The position numbers and the translations under genes are program-made. A stretch of 64,000 nucleotides of DNA, taken from Actinomadura viridilutea. GTDB taxonomy: Bacteria > Actinomycetota > Actinomycetes > Streptosporangiales > Streptosporangiaceae. The notes below the pieces were generated by a model. It saw nothing but the letters and a program-made list of their open reading frames with translations. It was not told where the DNA came from and made no database searches. The stretch covers positions 57,137-121,136 of the forward strand of contig PVNI01000021.1 of assembly GCA_003001795.1 (NCBI GenBank), written 5' to 3'. This document shows positions 50,109 to 58,326 of this stretch, in pieces (positions within the stretch are counted from its first letter, which is position 1; each line of letters begins with the position of its first letter).

Positions 50109-50654
50109 GTGAGGGCGTCGAGCGTCGTCATGCTGCCGCATGCGCCGTCCAGCGTCGCCGTGGCGCGCAGGCGCCTCAGCTCCGAGCTGCTCGCCTCCGG
50201 GGTGTTCGAGTCCGTCGTGGACGACGCGAGCGTCATCCTCAGCGAGCTGTTGAGCAACGCGCTCCGGCACGCCAGGCCGCTGCCGTGCGGACGCATCCGG
50301 GTCACCTGGACGCACCACGGGGAACGGCTGGAAGTGGCGGTCAGCGACGGCGGCGCCATGACCGAGCCCCGGCGCGGCCCGGGCACCCTGTCCTCGCTCG
50401 GCGGGCGCGGCCTCGGCATCGTCGAGGCGCTGTCGGCGGGCTGGGGCGTCCGGCATGAGGACGGCGTCACGACCGTGTGGGCCGTCCTGGTCACGCCGAA
50501 GGAGGCCGCCGGCGGCGCGTCCCTGCGCGACCGGAGCGACGGGCACACGCTGATCTCCGGCTTCGACCCGGCCGACGAGGCCGAGGCCTCGGCGAACGGC
50601 CTGGTCAACGGCCACCGCGCGCCGTCCGCCCAGCCGCGGGTCCACCCCGCCTGA
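50109..50654 (+). CDS. RsbW/anti-sigma-like ATP-binding protein
   Basis: A 181-residue GHKL-ATPase domain protein of the actinobacterial RsbW-like group. The N box is ASVILSELLSNALRHARP, the D box EVAVSDGGAM and the G box GGRGLGIVEALS, followed by a 50-residue variable tail. Such proteins bind sigma factors or STAS antagonists. The GTG directly follows GGGGAG, too close for an ideal ribosome-binding site; an ATG at 50130 is the alternative. No partner gene is adjacent. Confidence 0.88.
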   Translation: MRASSVVMLPHAPSSVAVARRRLSSELLASGVFESVVDDASVILSELLSNALRHARPLPCGRIRVTWTHHGERLEVAVSDGGAMTEPRRGPGTLSSLGGRGLGIVEALSAGWGVRHEDGVTTVWAVLVTPKEAAGGASLRDRSDGHTLISGFDPADEAEASANGLVNGHRAPSAQPRVHPA

Positions 50655-50767
50655 CCGTCCGGTCACCGCACTGGTAGGGTCCTCGGCAAGCTCGGGCGCT
50701 GCCTTGTCCCCGTCGGCACCGCCCGAGCCCTCCACGGCCCGCGCGCGCCGAAGGGCGACGCCCGAGG

Positions 50768-51976
50768 TCAGCTCGGCGGGGCGTCCCGCAGCAGCGGGCA
50801 GGACATGCAGCGGGGGCCGCCGCGGCCGCTGCCGAGCTCGCTGCCGCTGATCCGGATCACCTCGACGCCCGCCGCCTCCAGCCGCGCGTTCGTCTCGATG
50901 TTGCGTTCGTACGCCACCGCCACCCGCGGGGCGATCGCCAGGGTGTTGTTGCCGTCGTCCCACTGCTCGCGCTCGGCGGTGACCGGGTCCAGACCGGTGT
51001 CGATGACCTTCAGCCGGTCCAGGCCCATCGCCTCGGCGGCGGCCTCCAGGAACGGGCGGGGCTCGGACACGCGCAGGTCGCCGTCCTCGGACGTCACGGT
51101 GAACGCGGTCATCGAGTCCGCCATCGGCGGATACATCACCACCGTGTCGACGTCCACCATCGTGCACACCGTGTCCAGGTGCATCGTGGCGCGCTCCTGC
51201 GCGATCGGAACGGCCAGCACGGTGTGCGCCAGCCCGGCGGCGAAGACCTGGCGGGCCAGCCGCTCCACCCCGGCGGGCGTGGTGCGCTCCCCGGTGCCCA
51301 CCGCGATCACGCCGGGGGCCAGCAGCAGGACGTCGCCGCCCTCCACGTGCTCCAGCGACGGGTCGTACACGCGCTCCACCCCGGCGAACCGCGGATGGTG
51401 CGCGTAGACCAGGCCGATGAGCGCCGACTCGCGGTGCCGGGCGGGCATGGCCAGGCTCGTCACCGCCACCCGGTCGCCGATCCAGGTGCTGTTGTCGCGG
51501 GTGAACAGCAGGTTGGGCAGCGGGTCGATGACGAAGTCGTGCCGGTCCATCATCCGGTAGACCAGGCCGTGGCCGGTCTTCAGCTCCTCGTGCGCCAGCC
51601 CGGCGATCAGCGTGTGCGCGAGGATCTCCGGGTCCTGGTCGCGCAGGCAGCCGGCGACGACGCGGCGCAGCTGGTCGCCGAGGCGGGGGTCGTCCAGCAC
51701 CCCGTTGATGGCCTCCTCGCGCGCCGTCTCGTACTCCAGGACGTCCTGCAGCAGCTCGGTGAGGTACAGCACTTCGACGCCCCGGTCGCGCAGCGCCTGG
51801 GCGAACGCGTCGTGCTCCTCCTGGGCGCGGCCCACCCAGGGGATGCCGTCGAACAGCAGCTTGTCGCTGTTGCGAGGAGTCAGGCGCTTGAGCTCGGCTC
51901 CCGGGCGGTGCAGCAGGACGGTCCGCAGCCGTCCCACCTCGCTGGTGACCCGGTGATGTCCGGTCGTGTCGGCCAC
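50768..51976 (-). CDS. arcA: arginine deiminase
   Basis: A 402-residue enzyme that hydrolyses arginine to citrulline and ammonia. It opens VTSEVGRLRTVLLHRPGAELKRLTP. The active-site elements are LLFTRDNSTWIG (FTRD), HLDTVCTMVD, DDGNNTLA and the nucleophile Cys390 in GGPRCMSCPL. No arcB, arcC or arcD lies nearby, so it is not a standard ADI operon. TAGACT at 51988-51983, 6 nt before the GTG, indicates a leaderless transcript. It is divergent from an MFS gene. Confidence 0.96.
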   Translation of the reverse strand: MADTTGHHRVTSEVGRLRTVLLHRPGAELKRLTPRNSDKLLFDGIPWVGRAQEEHDAFAQALRDRGVEVLYLTELLQDVLEYETAREEAINGVLDDPRLGDQLRRVVAGCLRDQDPEILAHTLIAGLAHEELKTGHGLVYRMMDRHDFVIDPLPNLLFTRDNSTWIGDRVAVTSLAMPARHRESALIGLVYAHHPRFAGVERVYDPSLEHVEGGDVLLLAPGVIAVGTGERTTPAGVERLARQVFAAGLAHTVLAVPIAQERATMHLDTVCTMVDVDTVVMYPPMADSMTAFTVTSEDGDLRVSEPRPFLEAAAEAMGLDRLKVIDTGLDPVTAEREQWDDGNNTLAIAPRVAVAYERNIETNARLEAAGVEVIRISGSELGSGRGGPRCMSCPLLRDAPPS

Positions 51977-52041
51977 ACCGGCAGTCTAAGCCGGGGATCC
52001 GCGCCTACCGGGCGGCCGGGAGGTGTGCGACGATCACGAGC

Positions 52042-53439
52042 GTGCGCGCACGCGGGGCCCTCACCTGGCATCTGACGGCGGCCACGCTGCTGCGGATCTC
52101 GGCGGAGGGGATGGCCACCGCGCTGGTGCTGACGGTCGAGGCCCGCACCGGGCACGCCGCCACCGCGGGTTTCCTCCAGACCGCCGCGACGCTCCCGTAC
52201 GTGCTGAGCGGACCGCTGATCGGGCACGCGCTCGACCGGGCCCGCCGTCCCCGCCCCGTCGTGATGGCGCTGGCGGCGTGCTACGCGGCCGCCGCCGCGG
52301 CGCTGCTGGCCATGGCGGGGCGCTCGCCGCTGGCGCTCGCGCTGACCGTCGCCGCCGTGATCGGGGTGACCGAACCCGTCGTCGTCGCGCTGACGAGCCT
52401 GCTGCCGCGGTACGTCCCGGCCGAGCGGCTGCCGCGCGCGTACGGGCTGGAGGCGTCGAGCTACAACGTCGCGGCCATCGCCGGCCCCGGCCTGGCCGCC
52501 GTCCTGGCCTCCACGACGACCGGAACGTACGCGGGCCTCGCCGTCATGGCCAGCGCGTTCGCCGCCCTGCTCGTCCTGCCCCTGCTTCCCATCCCCGGCG
52601 GGGCCCCGGAGGACGGCCGGTCGACCGTCCTGTCGGCGGCGGACGCCGCTCAGGACGGCGCGGGCGAGGCCGCCGCGCGGCCAGACGGAGGCGACGGCCC
52701 GGCGCCAGCGGAGCGGGCGGGTGTCGCCGAGCGTCCGTCGCCGGGAGGGTCCGGGAAGAACGGCGGGAAGAACGGCGTGGCGGCGGCGGCCGACGCGGTG
52801 ATCGGCGGGCTGTCGGTCCTGGTGGCGAACCGGGTGCTGCGCGCGCTCACCGTGGCGACGTCGCTGGCGTGGCTGGGCTGGGGCGGCATCGCCGTGACGG
52901 CCGTGCTGCTGGCCGAGCGCCTGGACGCCGCGCCGAGCGCGGGCGGCCAGTTGATGGTGGCCTGCGCGGTGGGCTCGCTGGCCGGGTCCCTGGCGTCCGC
53001 CCGCTGGCTGCGCGCCCGGCACGCCGAGTGGGTGACGGTGGCGGGCCTGGTGGCCTTCGGCGGCACGCTGGCCGCGCTCGCGGCGGCGCCCTCGCTGCCG
53101 TGGGCCATGCTGTGCTTCCTGGCCGCCGGGCTCTGCGAGGGGCCCGTGTTCGCGGCGACGCTCCTGCTGCGGCAGCGCGAGTCGCCGCCGGACCGGCTGG
53201 GGCAGGTCAACACGACCGGCGGCAGCCTGAAGATCGGCGCCTTCGCCGTGGGCGCCGCGCTGACCGGCGTCCTCGCCGACCGCCTGGGCGCGATCGGCCT
53301 GGTGCTGGCCATCGCCGCCTGCCAGTTCATCGGCGCCGCCCTCGGCGTCCTGCTGCTCCGCGCCCCCGCCCGCGGCCGCCGTCCCGGCCGCGCAACACGC
53401 GCCGCCGACGACCGGACGGCACCCCGCAGCCCTTCCTGA
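52042..53439 (+). CDS. MFS transporter
   Basis: A 465-residue major facilitator of about 12 helices. Its early helices include LTWHLTAATLLRISAEGMATALVL and GPLIGHALDRARRPRPVV (motif A-like). An unusually long charged loop of about 75 residues (about 190-265, EDGRSTVLSAADAAQDGAGE to GGSGKNGGKNG) splits the two halves. It could take part in arginine or citrulline movement because it is divergent from arcA, but relatives of this type have no known substrate. Confidence 0.87.
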   Translation: MRARGALTWHLTAATLLRISAEGMATALVLTVEARTGHAATAGFLQTAATLPYVLSGPLIGHALDRARRPRPVVMALAACYAAAAAALLAMAGRSPLALALTVAAVIGVTEPVVVALTSLLPRYVPAERLPRAYGLEASSYNVAAIAGPGLAAVLASTTTGTYAGLAVMASAFAALLVLPLLPIPGGAPEDGRSTVLSAADAAQDGAGEAAARPDGGDGPAPAERAGVAERPSPGGSGKNGGKNGVAAAADAVIGGLSVLVANRVLRALTVATSLAWLGWGGIAVTAVLLAERLDAAPSAGGQLMVACAVGSLAGSLASARWLRARHAEWVTVAGLVAFGGTLAALAAAPSLPWAMLCFLAAGLCEGPVFAATLLLRQRESPPDRLGQVNTTGGSLKIGAFAVGAALTGVLADRLGAIGLVLAIAACQFIGAALGVLLLRAPARGRRPGRATRAADDRTAPRSPS

Positions 53440-53763
53440 GCGGACGGAAAACCGATCGACACCGCCGGGAGGCGGTTCGTACGCTCGACGCATGTTCACC
53501 GCAGCCGACGCCCGCACGCTCGCAGAGGCCGATCTGCTGAGCGCGACGTCGGCTGCCTTCCAGGCAGCGGCAGCGGACGCTCTTGGCGGCGTCCGAGGCT
53601 GACCCTCCTCCGCCCCGCCTCCAGGAGAACCAGCGGAGGGGGGTTGTCGCAGACCACGGGCCGCCCGACGGACGCGCACCCGGCGCACCCGCGCGGGGGA
53701 CGCGCGCCCGGAGCGCCCGTGCGGTTCTCACGACCGATCCGATCGAAGTGAGGACGCAGCCTC
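53440..53763. other. intergenic region with one doubtful mini-gene
   Basis: A 36-codon frame at 53492-53602 (MFTAADARTLAEADLLSATS...) has plausible amino-acid content but no known family. It could be the truncated 5' end of a lost gene. Nothing else is recognisable here. Confidence 0.35.
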
Positions 53764-54951
<1,188 letters not shown>

Positions 54952-54968
54952 GGACGTCGTTCGCGCAC

Positions 54969-54997
54969 CGGCGGGTTCCGTCAAGGGACCCGCCGGC
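54969..54997 (+). terminator. terminator after tuf3
   Basis: The stem CCGGCGGGTTCC / GGGACCCGCCGG (54969-54980 with 54986-54997, one mismatch) with a 5-nt loop, 18 nt past the stop codon. Confidence 0.75.
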
Positions 54998-55121
54998 ATG
55001 CGTTTCACGGGGGTCGGCCCCCGACACCCTGAGGGGATGCCGGGGGCCTCAGCCCGCGCGGGCGCGGTGCGCAGTGGTTGTTGTCGGATCAGGGGAGCGT
55101 CCCGGTCGCCCGCGCGGACGC

Positions 55122-55244
55122 CTAGAACGGGGCGCGATGTCGCCCCACATAGCGCGGCCGCCGCTGCGCGCTCGCGGCCACGCCCGCGCAGGTGAACAGT
55201 GCGACGGTGATAGCGGCCAGCAGGGAGACGACGAGGACGGCCAT
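55122..55244 (-). CDS. 40-residue membrane protein
   Basis: A 40-residue protein with one hydrophobic helix (AVLVVSLLAAITVALFTCAGVAA) and a basic tail (QRRPRYVGRHRAPF). Its ATG overlaps the TGA of the upstream gene (TGATG), so it is translated by coupling. The function is unknown. Small coupled pairs like this are common on actinomycete integrative elements. Confidence 0.6.
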   Translation of the reverse strand: MAVLVVSLLAAITVALFTCAGVAASAQRRPRYVGRHRAPF

Positions 55245-55597
55245 CACGCGCCCCCCTCCTCCCGGCCGGTGTTCCGCGGCGGCTCGGATGCTGTCTCCAT
55301 CTCCGCGGATGGGAAGGCCGCGACCAGTTCCGCCAACCGGTCGTGCTGAATGGTGAGTTCCATCAGCGCGTCGTAGGTGTCCGCGTAGACGACGCTGGCG
55401 CACCCGGCCAGCCGCTGGCGGGTGGACAGGGGGCGATCCTGCCGAAGCGCGATAGCCCACAAGTACGTGTGGTCGAGCAGCGTCCGGAACGGCACTGCCC
55501 ACCGCGAAGACGGGACGGATTCGCCGGGCTTCGGGCCAATGCCGGCGTTCGACCGCATCTTCCCGGTCGCGGTCGGGTCGGTACCCTGCTGGTCCAT
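55244..55597 (-). CDS. hypothetical protein next to a divergent GntR gene
   Basis: A 117-residue soluble protein I do not recognise. The N-terminus is Ser/Gly-rich. The middle, FRTLLDHTYLWAIALRQDRPLSTRQRLAGCASVVYADTYDALMELTIQHDRLAELVAAFP, is clearly helical. AGGAG lies 7 nt before the ATG. It is divergent from the first GntR gene and coupled to the 40-residue gene, so it may be that regulator's target. Confidence 0.7.
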   Translation of the reverse strand: MDQQGTDPTATGKMRSNAGIGPKPGESVPSSRWAVPFRTLLDHTYLWAIALRQDRPLSTRQRLAGCASVVYADTYDALMELTIQHDRLAELVAAFPSAEMETASEPPRNTGREEGGA

Positions 55598-55674
55598 GGG
55601 GCGACTCCTAGGCAGTCGTCTCTAGGCCCCGTTCGACGGTGCGACGCCGGGCGGGGCCGCTTTTATATGTCAAC

Positions 55675-55768
55675 CATGCACACTACGCTCATCTGGCATT
55701 GATCGCACTACATGAACAACATGCACACCATGAAGCACCAGGTCAGCGTACATACCGTGGTGTGCATG
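55675..55768. promoter_or_regulatory. three CATGCACAC sites at the GntR promoter
   Basis: CATGCACAC is at 55675-55683 and 55720-55728. Its complement GTGTGCATG is at 55760-55768, overlapping the GntR start codon. The sites span the divergent promoter region and are likely operator half-sites for autoregulation. Confidence 0.5.
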
Positions 55769-56056
55769 GACCTGACGGACCCTCGCCCCCTTCGCGACCA
55801 GGTCGTCGCGTACATCGAAGACGGCATTCGGTCTGGGCGGTGGCCCGTCGGGTCACGCATCCCGACCATGGAGGAACTCGCGCGGGAGACCGACGTAGGG
55901 TCGCGGACCGTCGCGAAAGCGGTCCGCATCCTTCGCGAACGCAGGGTTCTGCGCGGCATGGGCGGACGCGGGACGTACGTGCTGAGGGTTCCGAAGGAGA
56001 ACGAAGAAGACCCCGCCGACACGGAAGACGGCAAGGACGGCGACACGGACGACTAG
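55766..56056 (+). CDS. minimal GntR-family regulator 1
   Basis: A 96-residue winged-helix protein. It opens MDLTDPRPLRDQVVAYIEDGIRSGRWPVGSRIPTMEELARETDVGSRTVAKAVRILRERRVL, the standard GntR fold, then GRGTYVL and only a short acidic tail with no ligand domain. TACCGT at 55753-55758 lies 7 nt before the ATG at 55766, supporting a leaderless start here rather than at 55712. Confidence 0.82.
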   Translation: MDLTDPRPLRDQVVAYIEDGIRSGRWPVGSRIPTMEELARETDVGSRTVAKAVRILRERRVLRGMGGRGTYVLRVPKENEEDPADTEDGKDGDTDD

Positions 56057-56228
56057 CGCGCCTTGGCCCTGCGCAGCCGATGGGTAGTTGGACAACCGAC
56101 GTACCCCTCATCCGGGGCGGTACCAGTGCCCCGCACTCCTGGCCGTGGAGGTGTGGCGGCCGCGCCGTCCGTCGGCGGGTACGCGCATCCTTCGTCAGCC
56201 CAACTGGCCGACTGACCTGCTTGTGTCG

Positions 56229-56244
56229 CCCTAGTCAACTAGGG
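56229..56244. promoter_or_regulatory. palindrome at the second GntR start
   Basis: CCCTAGT-CA-ACTAGGG has perfect 7-bp arms and ends 7 nt before the ATG of the second GntR gene. Its right arm overlaps a TAGGGT -10-like element, so binding would block a leaderless promoter. Confidence 0.6.
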
Positions 56245-56251
56245 TCTGGCC

Positions 56252-56500
56252 ATGGCAATCGACCTCGATGGGCCGGAGCCTCTGTGGCGGCAGGTCACTG
56301 AAGACCTCGCAACCCGCATAGCCGCGGGCGAATGGGAACGGCGGCTACCGAGCTTCCGCATCCTTGCGGACGAGTACCAGGTCAGCCACGCCACCATCGG
56401 GGACGCGCTCCGCGAACTGCGGCACCGTGGCCTGATCGTCACCACTCGCGGCCGGGGCGCCTTCATTGCTCGGCGGCCGGACGACGACCGGAAGCAGTGA
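56252..56500 (+). CDS. minimal GntR-family regulator 2
   Basis: An 82-residue GntR DNA-binding domain and little else: EPLWRQVTEDLATRIAAGEWERRLPSFRILADEYQVSHATIGDALRELRHRGLIVTTRGRGAFIA, ending in a charged tail. It is probably an autoregulator through the palindrome that overlaps its promoter. It is followed after 4 nt by a third GntR gene, forming a two-gene operon. Confidence 0.82.
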   Translation: MAIDLDGPEPLWRQVTEDLATRIAAGEWERRLPSFRILADEYQVSHATIGDALRELRHRGLIVTTRGRGAFIARRPDDDRKQ

Positions 56501-56504
56501 CGAC

Positions 56505-56750
56505 ATGGGCAGCTTGGATGGCATAGAGCCGCTCAGGGATCAGCTCGTCGCGGTCGTGCGGAAGCGAATCGCAAGTGGCGAGTATCCGCCGGGCTCGAAA
56601 CTGCCGACTGCCCGCGAGCTGGCCGAGGAGTTCGGGATCTCCTCGAGAACCGTCACGGACGCGTTCGCCATCCTCCGTGAAGCCGGCGAGGTGGTCGGAG
56701 TGCGCGGCCGCGGGGTGTTCGTGCGGCCAGAAGAACACAAGGACTCGTAA
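56505..56750 (+). CDS. minimal GntR-family regulator 3
   Basis: An 81-residue GntR domain protein: IEPLRDQLVAVVRKRIASGEYPPGSKLPTARELAEEFGISSRTVTDAFAILREAGEVVGVRGRGVFV. The ATG at 56505 follows GGAAG by 9 nt and lies 4 nt after the second regulator's stop. It is closer to regulator 1 in the DNA-binding helix (SSRTV vs GSRTV) than to regulator 2. It has no ligand domain. Confidence 0.82.
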   Translation: MGSLDGIEPLRDQLVAVVRKRIASGEYPPGSKLPTARELAEEFGISSRTVTDAFAILREAGEVVGVRGRGVFVRPEEHKDS

Positions 56751-56756
56751 TCGGGC

Positions 56757-56836
56757 GCCGCCGTAGCCGTGGTCGAGGGGTGCGGCTTCGGCGTTCGTGA
56801 GGGCGGTCAGCACGGTCGGCGCCGGCACCGTCACCT
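56757..56836 (+). pseudogene. degenerate copy of the tuf3 3' end
   Basis: A frame here reads VAVVEGCGFGVREGG, matching VALAEGLGFAIREGG of the tuf3 C-terminus 1.9 kb upstream. A 1-nt insertion then breaks the frame. I count about 57 identities over 69 aligned bases, including a 24-nt exact match (54908-54931 with 56810-56833). The piece is too short to be functional. It looks like the far end of a duplication or insertion at tuf3. Confidence 0.75.
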
Positions 56837-56900
56837 CGTGCCCGTGCGAACAGCCCGTTACAGCCCGTTTAGCGCGTCAAAGGCGTCCTAGCCTTACCAG

Positions 56901-57137
56901 GTGGCACGGCTCGACTTCGACCAGGACCCCCGGCACATCTACGTGCAGATCGCGGACGACATCGCCTGACGCATCGCGGCCGGAGAACTCGGGCCACGCC
57001 TGCCCAGTGTGCGCGCACTCGCGATCGAATACGACGCCGCGCACGCCACCGCCGCCCACGCCGTTCAAGAAATCGTGCAACGAGGACAGGCCGTCACCAC
57101 GCCGGGACGCGGCACGTGGGCGGTGCGACGAGATTGA
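56901..57137 (+). pseudogene. fourth GntR gene with an in-frame stop
   Basis: The 79-codon frame from GTG 56901 (TAGCCT -10 six nt before, leaderless) reads RLDFDQDPRHIYVQIADDIA, stop, RIAAGELGPRLPSVRALAIEYDAAHATAAHAVQEIVQRGQAVTTPGRGTW. The TGA at 56967-56969 falls within the first helix; a CGA-to-TGA change of an Arg codon would explain it. The rest is intact, so the inactivation is recent or the sequence has an error. Two CAGCCCGTT repeats (56851-56869) precede it. Confidence 0.75.
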
Positions 57138-57332
57138 GCAGCGCTGCACAAGCCGCAGACATACGAGTACCCCCGGACGAAGCCAGCCCATGCCGGGCCC
57201 GTCGGGGTGGACGGCGAGGTTGGGAGGCCCCTCTCGAGGGGGCGGTCGGGCGAATCACTGGCGGATATGGTTCCCTTTGTGGTGGGATTCGTGATCATTC
57301 CCCCCTGATCGATTCCCCGACCTGGAGAACGA

Positions 57333-58274
57333 GTGCGAGCCCCCCGCGCCCTGATCCCCCTGCTTGCCGTGTGCGGCGCCGCGGCGGTCGTGGTGACCGC
57401 CGGGGCCGGTGCCGCCATCGAGGGAGCCCCGGATCTCGGACCGGCCCACGCCGACGCCGCACGGGAGCTCCCCGCCGCCACCGTCACCGCGATGACCTGG
57501 AACGTCTGCGGCGACGCCGCGCCCGGATGCCCCCTCGGGTCCCGCCCCGCCGAGCTGGTCCGCGAGATCCCCCAGCAGTTGGCGGAGGTCCGGGTCGGCG
57601 GCCGGAAGGTGAACTTGGACGCGGTGTTCCTGCAGGAGGTCTGCTCCGAGCAGGTGTCCGCCCTCGGCAAGGCGGCCCCGTTCCAGTCGTGGAGCTGGGA
57701 GTTCGCGGCGTACCGCGACGCCGACGGCAAGCCGCGGGACTGCGCCAACGGGCAGGGCCGCCTCGGCGTCGCCATCGGGGCGCGTGAGCGGCTCACCGAC
57801 GCGCGCGTCACCGAGCTGCCGTCGCCGCCCAAGCTGCGCCGTGTGGCGCTGTGCGCGCAGGTCGACGCCTGGCACGCCAAGCTGTGCACGACGCGGCTGA
57901 GCACGACGCGCTGGGACGACGACCCGCGCGGCGACTACCGGCCCCGGCAGAGCCGACGGCTCGCCGAGTTCGCCGGGACGGGACGCGTCCTCATCGGCGG
58001 GGACCTGGCCGAGGAGCCCGAGTCCCGCAACCTCGACGCCCTCTACCGCCAGTACGCCGAATGCGACCAGGGGCCGGGCACGGCCCGCACCGGCGCCGAG
58101 ACCAAGCAGGACTGGCGCGGCGCCGCCCTGGAGAAGACCGACTACCTGTTCGCGTCCGGGGCCGCCGGGATCTCGTGCGGCGTGCCGGAGACGCCGGTCC
58201 GCGCGTCCGACCACCGGCCCGTCGGCGCGGTCGTCCGCTTCCCCGACTCCGAGGTGGACGCCGGGGAGCGCTGA
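57333..58274 (+). CDS. secreted endonuclease/exonuclease/phosphatase-fold protein, probably inactive
   Basis: A 313-residue exported protein with a signal peptide (about residues 1-30, LIPLLAVCGAAAVVVTAGAGAA). The EEP fold is seen in VTAMTWNVCG, AVFLQEV and the final SDHRPVGAV. Two catalytic positions have changed: the usual THL reads TRL (CTTRLST), and GDFN reads GDLA (GGDLAEEP). This suggests a binding or modified rather than nuclease role. Six or more cysteines may form disulfides. GGAG lies about 6 nt before the GTG. Confidence 0.82.
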   Translation: MRAPRALIPLLAVCGAAAVVVTAGAGAAIEGAPDLGPAHADAARELPAATVTAMTWNVCGDAAPGCPLGSRPAELVREIPQQLAEVRVGGRKVNLDAVFLQEVCSEQVSALGKAAPFQSWSWEFAAYRDADGKPRDCANGQGRLGVAIGARERLTDARVTELPSPPKLRRVALCAQVDAWHAKLCTTRLSTTRWDDDPRGDYRPRQSRRLAEFAGTGRVLIGGDLAEEPESRNLDALYRQYAECDQGPGTARTGAETKQDWRGAALEKTDYLFASGAAGISCGVPETPVRASDHRPVGAVVRFPDSEVDAGER

Positions 58275-58278
58275 CCCG

Positions 58279-58313
58279 GGGTGAGGGCCGCCGACCGCGG
58301 CGGCGCCTCACCC
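58279..58313. terminator. bidirectional terminator
   Basis: Stem GGGTGAGG / CCTCACCC (58279-58286 with 58306-58313), with an inner GCCGCCG/CGGCGGC stem, between convergent genes. Confidence 0.75.
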
Positions 58314-58326
58314 GAGGTATGAGCGC

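Noticed and set aside
53492..53602. A 36-codon frame before tuf3
   Set aside because: Plausible composition but no family and no ribosome-binding site; kept only as a note in the intergenic entry.
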